Source of the DNA: Acidobacteriota bacterium
GTDB taxonomy: Bacteria; Acidobacteriota; Terriglobia; Terriglobales; Acidobacteriaceae
Assembly (NCBI GenBank): GCA_021781795.1
Contig: JAJXWA010000011.1
Span: forward strand, 1-64,000
Length of the DNA stretch: 64,000 bases
Direction of reading: 5' to 3'
Shown here: piece after piece, positions 54,769 to 62,844 of the stretch
How positions within the stretch are numbered: position 1 is the first letter of the stretch
How the letters are laid out: each line of letters starts with the position of its first letter
Made by a program: the position numbers and the translations under genes
Notes under the pieces: model-generated
What the model saw: the letters and a program-made list of their open reading frames with translations, nothing else
What the model was told of the DNA's origin: nothing
Databases searched by the model: none

Positions 54769-57700
54769 CTAGTAGTACAACTTCAGAGCAAACTGGATCT
54801 GCCGCGGATCGAATGGTGCATCGCGCGTCGAGCCAATCTCGCCGAAGTTCGGGTTGTTGAAGTTGGTTGCGTTGGAGATGGAGACAACACCGTTGCCGCC
54901 AAATCCAGGCGCGTTGAAGTTCGGATGGTTGAGGATGTTGAAGATCTCCGTCCGGAACTCCATGCGGAAGCGTTCGTTCAGTTGGAAGTTCTTGAAGGCC
55001 GAGAAGTCCATGCGATGGAAGCCGGGGCCGCTCGTGATGCCGGGGCGATCGCCCAGGATTGCGCTGCCAGTCAGCATGACGCAGCCGGTGGGCGAATCGG
55101 GAATTGGGCCGTTCGGACCCAACTGGCAGGGTTGATTGAATGCTGCTGGATTGCCGAGCCAGACCGGGTAGTTGGTCCCGCCCACGTTCTGCGTGTGGAT
55201 GCCGAGCTTCGAGCTTTGACCCGGAACCTTGATCGCGTCGCAGTTTGTGCCCGAGGTGGTGCCGGTTGGGCAGCCGATATTCAACGGCTGTCCGCCCTGC
55301 ATTGTGACAATCCAGTTTACCGCCCATCCGCCGACAAGAGCGTCCATCGCCCTGTTCGAGCTGGCGAGGAAACGCTGGTTCTTACCCACGGGTAGTTGGT
55401 AGCCGCCGCTGAAGTGGACAACGTTGCGGAGATCGAAGTCGGCGAGGGTCCAGTCGAACGAGGGCCCAAGGCCGGGGACTTCGGGTGCGCGATACCCGCC
55501 CTGGGAGCCGCCGTTGAGCAGATCCGTTGCATCCGTCATCGCCTTCGCCCAGGTATAGGTCAGAAGGAAACTCAGGCCGTTGCTGTACTGCTGCTCCAGC
55601 TTGGTCTGGAGCGCGTTGTAAATGCTGGTGCCAATCGTTGACTGGTAACTCGACCCGTGTGAGAAGTCGGGGAATGCCACCTCGTTGTTCGGGTAGGTAT
55701 CCGATGTGCTATGGCCTGCCGGAAGCAGCGCTGTGACATTGTTGGTGCCGATGCCCGCATCGATGTTCTGCCCATTCGTGAAGACATAGGATGCCTGGGC
55801 AGACAGGGTTCTGGTGATCGCGTACTGCAAGGTAAAGTTCGCGCTGTACGTGCGTGGAGTTAGGAAGTTGAACTGAATACCTTCAAGCCCAAGACCGGAG
55901 GCATTCACTTGCGTGGGGCTGAACTGGATGCAGGAGAAACCGGACTCGAAGGTCGCGGTTCCGCCCGGTCCGCCGGTCGCGCAGCCGGCAAATGGCGTGT
56001 TCAGGCTGACCGGTGCAACTTCGCTGTCTGGTCCCTGGGGAACAAAGTCGAAGTTATACACAAACGGATAGTTCTCGCCGATATTCGGTCCGTATCCCGC
56101 ATTCTCAAACGAATTGAAGAACAGGCCAAATCCGCCACGTGCCACAAGCTTCGGAGTAACCTCGTAGGCAAAGCCGAGGCGCGGCGCAAAGTTGGTTTTT
56201 TGCGTTTGCGTCAGGCCCTGGCCATAACTGTTGGTGCTGTTGAGCGTGATGCCATCTTTGGCCAGCAGGGAAGTGAAGCTTGCGGATAGCGCCCTTACAT
56301 CTTTGCCTGTGGCGGGAATCAGGTACTCTGGCTTGTTGTTTGGCGGGCCGCTGGGAACGAAGTTTGCCTGTCCGCCGTTGGTCTCATTCACGGGTCCAAA
56401 ATAATCCCAACGCAACCCGAGATTTAGAGTGAGTTTCGAGGTGACCTTGAAGTCATCCTGGGCGTAGGAGGCGAAATACATCCTCTGGTCGTAGGTCTTG
56501 TTGATGTTCGAGGCATAGACCTGATCCGAGCCACCGGAGAAGTCGATTCCTCCGGGAACTGTGGCCGCCTCAGGCGGCAGCAGGAACTGCGCCATGCCGT
56601 TGGTGTTGTTGTTGTTGTTGGGAATATCCGTGAAGGAGCCGTTGTAGTCGAACTGGCCTCTGGACCAGGCGGGCTGCAGCGTCGAGAACTTCACGTTCTG
56701 ATATTCAATGCCCATCTTGAAGCTGTGCTTGCCGTAGATCTTGGTGAAGTCGTCCGTGACCTGCGTGGTCTGGCTGACTTCGTCCGACGGCAGGAAGCTG
56801 TTGCTACCGAGTGTCGCCAGGCCGCCAAAGCCGAACGCGGGCAAACCGCCGTTCTCAGCGGCCTGAGGAATCCCCTGGATGCCGTACTGCGCGGGGATGC
56901 CGGACTGCCCGCCGACGGGTCCGAAGCGTGTCGTGTGCAGGTGATTCCAGCCCAGCCTGGCCTGGTTCACAGTGGTAGGTGTGAAAACATGCGTGTACCC
57001 GGCTACAGCCTGATCCGCTTTCGCAGTCTGGATACCTTCCTGGAAGGCGCCGCCGTCGGCAATGCCGCCAAAGGGTCCCGGAATGTACTGCGGATCGTCG
57101 TTGTAGCTGAAGCGCACAAACACCTGGTCCGACGTACGTGGATCGTAATCACCGCGGATGTCAAAAGTGTTCTTGTGCTCGTAGAGGTTGGGGCTGGTGT
57201 TGTAGTTGCCCACCAGGCTCGGGCTGGTTGGATTCGGGAAGAGGTTGAGCAGCTTGACCGCGTTGGCATCCACTCTTCCGGCGGGCAACTGGTTCAGGTC
57301 AGGGCAGGCCGCAAGAGAATAGATCTTGGTCCCCGGTCCGCAGGCGCTGCTGAATGCGTCGCGTACATAGTCGGTCTTGACGGCAGTCAGCCCGGAGACC
57401 GGATCCACTGAGCCCGCGTTCACGAGGCGTGTCGTGGCTGGGTCGAGGATTGTGCCTGCCGGGATGGTGCGGCCCAGCGCGTCTGATCTGGCTGTGGCCG
57501 ATGACTGCGCGTTGAGGATGTCCTGCAGGTTGGTGTAACCGCTGCTCCGCTCGTTCGCTGTGGGTACCGTCAAAATGCCGGACGTGTTGCCCTGTACGCG
57601 GCGGTAGCCCTCATAGTCGCCAAAGAAGAACATTTTGTTCTTGATGATGGGTCCACCCGCAGATGCGCCGAACTGGTTCAGGCGCAGAGCCGCGTTGATG

Positions 57701-58569
57701 GGCGTGGGCGTGTTCTTTTCAAACCAGTCTCTCGCATCCAGCACGTTGTTGCGGAAGAACTCCCACACCGTGCCGTGCAGGCTGTTCGTGCCCGACTTAA
57801 TGGTGGCATTCATCACGGCGCCGGCGGCGCGGCCAAGCTGCGCGCTGAAGTCCGCCGTCTGCACGTTGAACTCTTGAATGGCGTCGATAGGCGGCAGGAT
57901 GATGAAGTTCGTGCCGTTCAGGAAGTCCACGGCATTCGAGTTGTTGTCGATGCCGTCGAGCAGGTAGTTGTTCTGCGCGGGCTGCAGGCCGTTGGCTGAG
58001 AATGCGCCGCTTGCTGCATTGCCGCGCGTATCCGCCTGCGGAGTCTGCATGCCGGCGCCCAGCTGCGCCAGGAAGGTGAAGTTGCGCCCGTTCAACGGCA
58101 GCGCATTCACTTCCTGCGATCCGATGACCTGGCCAACCGACGCTTCCTCGGTCTGCAGCAGCGGCGGAGCCGTGCTTACTTCTACGGTCTCACTCGCCTG
58201 GCCCAGCTTCAGGGTGATGGGCACCTGCAAGATCTGAGCAATGTTGAGCGTGAGGTTCTTCTGTGTCGTGGTGGCGAATCCGGAGGCGCTGACGGTCACG
58301 GTGTAATGGCCGATCCGGACGGGAGAAAATGTGTAGCCCCCACTGCTGCTGGACTTCGTATTCAGGGTCAATCCAGTATCAACACTGGTGAGTTTTACGT
58401 CTGCATTGGGAATCGCGGCGCCCGTGGAGTCGAGCACCGTACCTGTAATGGATCCTTCGTCAACCTGGCCAAGCGCGCTTCTGCCCTGAAGCAGAAAACC
58501 GCACAAGCATACAAGCGCGATGCGGCTAGCCATGCGGAGCCATTGATTTGTGTTGCGTTCACGGCCCAT
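54769..58569 (-). CDS. TonB-dependent outer-membrane receptor with carboxypeptidase-regulatory-like N-terminus
   Basis: A 1266-residue outer-membrane barrel of the Oar-like type common in Acidobacteriota. A signal peptide (residues about 1-34) leads to a carboxypeptidase-regulatory-like domain (ITGTVLDSTGAAIPNADV, GGYTFSPVRIGHYTVTVSA). A plug-type region follows (QEVNALPLNGRNFTFLAQL, LDGIDNNSNAVDFLNG), then a very long beta-barrel. The C-terminus reads EIFNILNHPNFNAPGFGG and ends in LKLYY, an aromatic end suited to barrel insertion. GGAGGT lies 7 bp before the ATG. It presumably imports a large or scarce substrate with TonB energy; the ligand is unknown. Confidence 0.95.
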   Translation of the reverse strand: MGRERNTNQWLRMASRIALVCLCGFLLQGRSALGQVDEGSITGTVLDSTGAAIPNADVKLTSVDTGLTLNTKSSSSGGYTFSPVRIGHYTVTVSASGFATTTQKNLTLNIAQILQVPITLKLGQASETVEVSTAPPLLQTEEASVGQVIGSQEVNALPLNGRNFTFLAQLGAGMQTPQADTRGNAASGAFSANGLQPAQNNYLLDGIDNNSNAVDFLNGTNFIILPPIDAIQEFNVQTADFSAQLGRAAGAVMNATIKSGTNSLHGTVWEFFRNNVLDARDWFEKNTPTPINAALRLNQFGASAGGPIIKNKMFFFGDYEGYRRVQGNTSGILTVPTANERSSGYTNLQDILNAQSSATARSDALGRTIPAGTILDPATTRLVNAGSVDPVSGLTAVKTDYVRDAFSSACGPGTKIYSLAACPDLNQLPAGRVDANAVKLLNLFPNPTSPSLVGNYNTSPNLYEHKNTFDIRGDYDPRTSDQVFVRFSYNDDPQYIPGPFGGIADGGAFQEGIQTAKADQAVAGYTHVFTPTTVNQARLGWNHLHTTRFGPVGGQSGIPAQYGIQGIPQAAENGGLPAFGFGGLATLGSNSFLPSDEVSQTTQVTDDFTKIYGKHSFKMGIEYQNVKFSTLQPAWSRGQFDYNGSFTDIPNNNNNTNGMAQFLLPPEAATVPGGIDFSGGSDQVYASNINKTYDQRMYFASYAQDDFKVTSKLTLNLGLRWDYFGPVNETNGGQANFVPSGPPNNKPEYLIPATGKDVRALSASFTSLLAKDGITLNSTNSYGQGLTQTQKTNFAPRLGFAYEVTPKLVARGGFGLFFNSFENAGYGPNIGENYPFVYNFDFVPQGPDSEVAPVSLNTPFAGCATGGPGGTATFESGFSCIQFSPTQVNASGLGLEGIQFNFLTPRTYSANFTLQYAITRTLSAQASYVFTNGQNIDAGIGTNNVTALLPAGHSTSDTYPNNEVAFPDFSHGSSYQSTIGTSIYNALQTKLEQQYSNGLSFLLTYTWAKAMTDATDLLNGGSQGGYRAPEVPGLGPSFDWTLADFDLRNVVHFSGGYQLPVGKNQRFLASSNRAMDALVGGWAVNWIVTMQGGQPLNIGCPTGTTSGTNCDAIKVPGQSSKLGIHTQNVGGTNYPVWLGNPAAFNQPCQLGPNGPIPDSPTGCVMLTGSAILGDRPGITSGPGFHRMDFSAFKNFQLNERFRMEFRTEIFNILNHPNFNAPGFGGNGVVSISNATNFNNPNFGEIGSTRDAPFDPRQIQFALKLYY

Positions 58570-59004
58570 TCCAAACCTCCGTCTTTCTTGCTCACAACCT
58601 CAAAGCGCCGGTCCCCAAAGACCGGCAGGACATTGCTTAACTGGGAGGAGTACAACGCCATGTAAACCTTTTCATTGGCGTCCGAAAAAGCGTAGTCCGT
58701 TTTTCAGGGATTTGTCAACCAAAAGTTTGAGATCAGTCCAGACCATTTGGAGGACTTCGACGCTCGCCGCTTCCGAGCCGGAGACACCCCAACCCAATTC
58801 CTGTGAGTAACTTGATTCAGGTAAATCGGATATCGCAGCTGGAAATAATATCTGTATTGGAGCTAGGGCTCCGGTGCCGTTCCCAACGGATCACAGCCTC
58901 TACTCCGGCAGTCCTTCCTTTAGCCACTCCGGGTCCCTCCGGACACTCGCGGCTGAGTGCTATGATGCGAACAACCTTCCGGCCAATCAGGCCCTGCGGG
59001 CGCC
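58570..59004. other. Divergent regulatory region between the two halves of the receptor locus
   Basis: About 435 bp without a convincing gene, locally AT-richer than its surroundings. On the minus strand a perfect TTGACA (58718-58713) precedes TACGCT (58694-58689, 3 of 6) at 18 bp spacing and could drive the receptor gene with a leader of about 110 nt. I see no clear promoter for the plus-strand gene. Confidence 0.4.
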
Positions 59005-62000
59005 ATGTCCCACCACGATCCCAGCATCTCTCCGCTCTCACGCCGAACTCTGCTCAAAGGTCTTGGTCTGGGGCCGCTGCTTCTGCGCCCTTCGCTGCTG
59101 GTGGGCGCGTCCTCGCTGTTTCCTTCGCTCCGCGGCGCACCCTTCGCTTTTCCCGGTGCACCCGATCTTGCCGAAGCGCGCTACCGGCCGCATGACCCCG
59201 CACAGTCCCCGCTCGCCGACATCTTCCGCCTTATTCCGCCGGGCGCAGACGAATACATCACTGAGAAGTACGCCGTTGAGATCGAGCAAATTCTTGCCCA
59301 CTGGGGTGAGGCGCTTCGCGCGTCGGTTGCAAATGTCTCCGCTCTCAAGCCTGCGCTGGATGACTCGCTTCAGGCCGTCACTCTGCGCAATCCGCAAGAG
59401 CAAATCGTGCGTGCTTCCTTCGGCGTCGAGGTCATGCGCCGGCGCTTCAACGCAGCCCTGCAGCCCGGCGCCGCCGCGTTCTTGGCGAGCGTAGAGATGT
59501 GGCTTGCCGGTTTGCGCCACGTCAAGACAGCCGAGTTCGAAATCTTCGCCCTCGACGCATCGCCCGCCTCTCCGCTCACCGCTCAGACACAGATTCGTTA
59601 CGACATCGTTGCCGAGCGCAACGATGGCAGGCTGGAGGAGCGCGTCGGTGCATGGCGCGTAGCCTGGCAATCCACGACGTCGGCCTCATGGAAAGCCACG
59701 CGGTGGGAGGCGGACGAAGAGACGCTCTCCATCCTGCAAGGGCCCGGATTCATTGAGATCACGTCGCATGCATTGGGACAGACCGCTTCCTACAACCGGC
59801 AGTTGCGGCACGGAGCCGACTACTGGCGCACCACGCTCGATGGCGCCATCGGAATGGACATCTACTGCAATAACGGCCTCGCGGTCGGCGACTTCGACGG
59901 CGACGGCTTCGACGACTTCTACGTTTGCCAGCCCGCAGGCCTGCCCAACCGCCTCTATCGCAATCGCGGCGACGGCACGTTTGAAGACGTAACCGAAAAG
60001 GCCGGAGTCGGTGTCCTCGACAACACCGCCTGCGCCCTCTTTGCGGACTTCGACAATCGCGGGCTGCAGGATTTGCTCGTCGTCTGCGGCACCGGGCCGC
60101 TTCTCTTCCGCAACGCCGGCAACGGAAGCTTCACTCTCAAGCGCGACGCCTTTCAGTTCAAGCGCCCGCCGCAGGGAACCTTTACCCACGCAGCGATTGC
60201 GGATTACGACAACGACGGACGCCTCGACATCTACTTCTGCCTGTACATGTACTACCTCGGCCTCGACCAGTATCACTATCCCATCCCCTACTACGACGCG
60301 CGCAACGGCCCGCCCAACTGCCTCTTCCACAACGAGGGCAACGGAGTCTTCGTCGAGACCACGCAAGCCGCTGGTCTCGATGTCCAGAACAATCGCTACA
60401 GCTTCGCCGCCGCATGGGGAGCATCGCGCCCCGGCGCAGCGCTCGATCTCTTCGTCTCCAACGACTTCGGCACATCGCAGCTTTATCGCAACAACGGCAA
60501 TGGCGAATTCGCCGATGTTTCCGCTCAGGCCGGCGTGGAAGGCGTCGGTGCGGGCATGGCCTGCTGCTGGTGTGACTACGATGACGATGGCAATCAGGAT
60601 GTCTACGTGCCGAGCATGTGGGAGGCCGCGGGGCAGCGCGTCTCCAATCAGGCCCAGTTTCATCGCGATGCATCGCCGCGCATCCGCGGCCTCTATCAGC
60701 GCCACGCGCGCGGCAACGCCCTCTATCGCAACCGGGGTGACGGCACGTTCGAAAACGCCGGTCAGCACGCGGGCGTCGAGATGGGCCGCTGGTCGTGGTC
60801 ATCGGACTTCTTCGACTTCGATCACGATGGCTACCCCGACCTCTACGTCGCCAACGGCTACATCTCCGGCCCGCAACGCACAGACCTCGCCAGCTTCTTC
60901 TGGCGTCAGGTCGTCGCCAAATCACCCGAGAACAACACCCCGGCACTCGCTTACGAGCGCGGATGGAATGCCATCAACGAGCTCATCCGCTCCGACTATT
61001 CATGGCACGGCTACGCACGCAACGTCTTCTTTGTAAACAACCACGACGGCACGTTCTCTGAAGTGTCCGGACCGGCGGGCCTCGATTGCATTGAAGACAG
61101 CCGCACCTTCGTTCTTGCCGACATCGACCGCGATGGCCGCCTTGAAATCATCCTCAAGAATCGCAATGCGCCGCAAGTGCGCATTCTGCGTAATGCGATG
61201 CAGGGCATCGGCGCTGCCGTGTCGTTTCGCCTTCGCGGCCGCCAGAGCAATCGCGATGCAATCGGGGCCGCCATCACCGTCGAGACTGGCAAGCTGCGCC
61301 AGACGCGCTACCTTCAGGCAGGAACCGGCTTTCTCGCGCAGCACAGCCGCGAGCTGTTCTTCGGCGTCGGCACCTCGGCGGACCCCATCCGCGCTACCGT
61401 CCACTGGCCCAGCGGCCAGACTCAGGTCTTTGACAATCTTCAGCCGGGCCATCGTTACCACATTGCGGAAGGCATCTCCACACCGCAGGCAGAACCCTTC
61501 GGCATGACGCCTGCCGCGTTCGCTGCGCCTGCATCCGTGCCACCCGGAGAAGCACTGCCCACCGATGTGCAGACCTGGCTCATCCAACCGCTCAAGGCAC
61601 CCGATTTTTCTCTGCCCGATGCCTCAGGTGCAACCCATTCTTTGAAATCCTTCGAAGGCAACTTCGCTCTCCTCTGCTTCTGGTCTGCCGGCGTGCCCGC
61701 AAGCATCGATCAACTGCACGCTCTGCAATCCGGCATCGCAAAGCTCCAGTCCGCCCGCCTGCAGGTGCTCGCCCTGCAACTCGACGCTGCTTCCGCTGAG
61801 GCATCCGCATCCCGCGCTGCAACAGACCTGCGCTTCAGCTTTCCCATGCTCGCCGTATCCGATCCGGTCGCAGGCATCTACAACATCGTCTACCGTCACC
61901 TCTTTGATCGCCATCGCGACCTCGCCATTCCCGTTGCCTTTCTCGTTGATCCCGCAGGCATGATCGTCCGCGTCTATCAAGGCAGCTTCAGCCCGGCGCA

Positions 62001-62844
62001 ACTGCTGCGCGACCTGTCAGAGGTGCCGACGACGCAGGAAGAGCGTATGCGTGCCGCATTGCCGTTCCCCGGCCTGCTCATGCAGGATGCTTTTCGCCGC
62101 AACGACTTCACCTATGGCGTCGCCATGTTCCAGCATGGTTACCTTGATCAGGCCGCCGAATCCTTCCGTCAGGTCATCGCGGCTAAACCGGATGATGCCG
62201 ATGCCTACTACAACCTTGGCACGCTCAGTCTGCGCGAAAAGAATCTTCCGCAAGCCGAGGAGTATCTCCGCAAGACGGTGCAACTGCGCCCCGATTATCC
62301 GGAGGCATGGAACAATCTCGGGATGATCGCTGCGCAGCAGGGAAAGCTGGATGAAGCGGCCGCCGACTTTCAGCAATCGCTGCAGTTGCGCCCTTCCTAT
62401 GCCACAGCGCTGCTCAACCTTGGCAACCTCTACCGCCGTGCGCATCAGTTCGATCGGGCAGAAGACAATCTGAATCGAGCGCGCCAGTATCAGCCCGACG
62501 ATCCCGAGATCTTCTACGCCCTCGGCATGTTGTATGCCCAGCAGAATCAGATGGACCGCGCCGCTACATCCCTGCAGAAGGCCATCGACCTTCGCCCCGC
62601 ATATCCCGAGGCTCTCAACAATCTCGGAGTGCTCTACGTTCACCAGCAGTACTACGCCAAGGCGGAAGAGCAGTTCAGGAAGGGAATTGAGGTTGCGCCG
62701 CAATATGATCAGTCCTACCTCAATCTCGCGCGCCTTTATCTCCTCACAGGCGACCGGCAGAAAGCGCGCGACGTTCTTGATCCCCTGCTTCGCATCGAGC
62801 CAGGCAACGCTGCCGCAAAGCAAATTTTGGAAATGCTACAATGA
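59005..62844 (+). CDS. FG-GAP / ASPIC-UnbV / redoxin-like / TPR fusion protein
   Basis: A 1279-residue exported protein. A Tat-like leader (SRRTLLKGLGLGPLLLR) opens it. Residues about 290-720 hold repeated FG-GAP/VCBS-type blades with calcium-binding Asp motifs (VGDFDGDGFDDFYVCQ, IADYDNDGRLDIYFC, FFDFDHDGYPDLYVANGY). An ASPIC/UnbV segment follows near 735-825 (NRDAIGAAITVETG, VHWPSGQTQVFDNL). About 855-1010 resembles an AhpC/TlpA redoxin (LKAPDFSLPDASGATHSL), but the CxxC position reads SAGVPAS, so it cannot be a normal thiol redoxin. The C-terminal 240 residues are TPRs. It is divergent from the TonB receptor and overlaps the next TPR gene by 4 bp. The ribosome site is weak. Confidence 0.9.
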   Translation: MSHHDPSISPLSRRTLLKGLGLGPLLLRPSLLVGASSLFPSLRGAPFAFPGAPDLAEARYRPHDPAQSPLADIFRLIPPGADEYITEKYAVEIEQILAHWGEALRASVANVSALKPALDDSLQAVTLRNPQEQIVRASFGVEVMRRRFNAALQPGAAAFLASVEMWLAGLRHVKTAEFEIFALDASPASPLTAQTQIRYDIVAERNDGRLEERVGAWRVAWQSTTSASWKATRWEADEETLSILQGPGFIEITSHALGQTASYNRQLRHGADYWRTTLDGAIGMDIYCNNGLAVGDFDGDGFDDFYVCQPAGLPNRLYRNRGDGTFEDVTEKAGVGVLDNTACALFADFDNRGLQDLLVVCGTGPLLFRNAGNGSFTLKRDAFQFKRPPQGTFTHAAIADYDNDGRLDIYFCLYMYYLGLDQYHYPIPYYDARNGPPNCLFHNEGNGVFVETTQAAGLDVQNNRYSFAAAWGASRPGAALDLFVSNDFGTSQLYRNNGNGEFADVSAQAGVEGVGAGMACCWCDYDDDGNQDVYVPSMWEAAGQRVSNQAQFHRDASPRIRGLYQRHARGNALYRNRGDGTFENAGQHAGVEMGRWSWSSDFFDFDHDGYPDLYVANGYISGPQRTDLASFFWRQVVAKSPENNTPALAYERGWNAINELIRSDYSWHGYARNVFFVNNHDGTFSEVSGPAGLDCIEDSRTFVLADIDRDGRLEIILKNRNAPQVRILRNAMQGIGAAVSFRLRGRQSNRDAIGAAITVETGKLRQTRYLQAGTGFLAQHSRELFFGVGTSADPIRATVHWPSGQTQVFDNLQPGHRYHIAEGISTPQAEPFGMTPAAFAAPASVPPGEALPTDVQTWLIQPLKAPDFSLPDASGATHSLKSFEGNFALLCFWSAGVPASIDQLHALQSGIAKLQSARLQVLALQLDAASAEASASRAATDLRFSFPMLAVSDPVAGIYNIVYRHLFDRHRDLAIPVAFLVDPAGMIVRVYQGSFSPAQLLRDLSEVPTTQEERMRAALPFPGLLMQDAFRRNDFTYGVAMFQHGYLDQAAESFRQVIAAKPDDADAYYNLGTLSLREKNLPQAEEYLRKTVQLRPDYPEAWNNLGMIAAQQGKLDEAAADFQQSLQLRPSYATALLNLGNLYRRAHQFDRAEDNLNRARQYQPDDPEIFYALGMLYAQQNQMDRAATSLQKAIDLRPAYPEALNNLGVLYVHQQYYAKAEEQFRKGIEVAPQYDQSYLNLARLYLLTGDRQKARDVLDPLLRIEPGNAAAKQILEMLQ

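Noticed and set aside
53932..55395. Plus-strand frame spanning the TPR and TonB-receptor genes
   Set aside because: It crosses the hairpin terminator and two well-supported genes, and has no protein-like features.
56605..56620. Short GTT-type trinucleotide repeat inside the TonB receptor
   Set aside because: It encodes a brief Asn run in a loop; too short to treat as a functional repeat.
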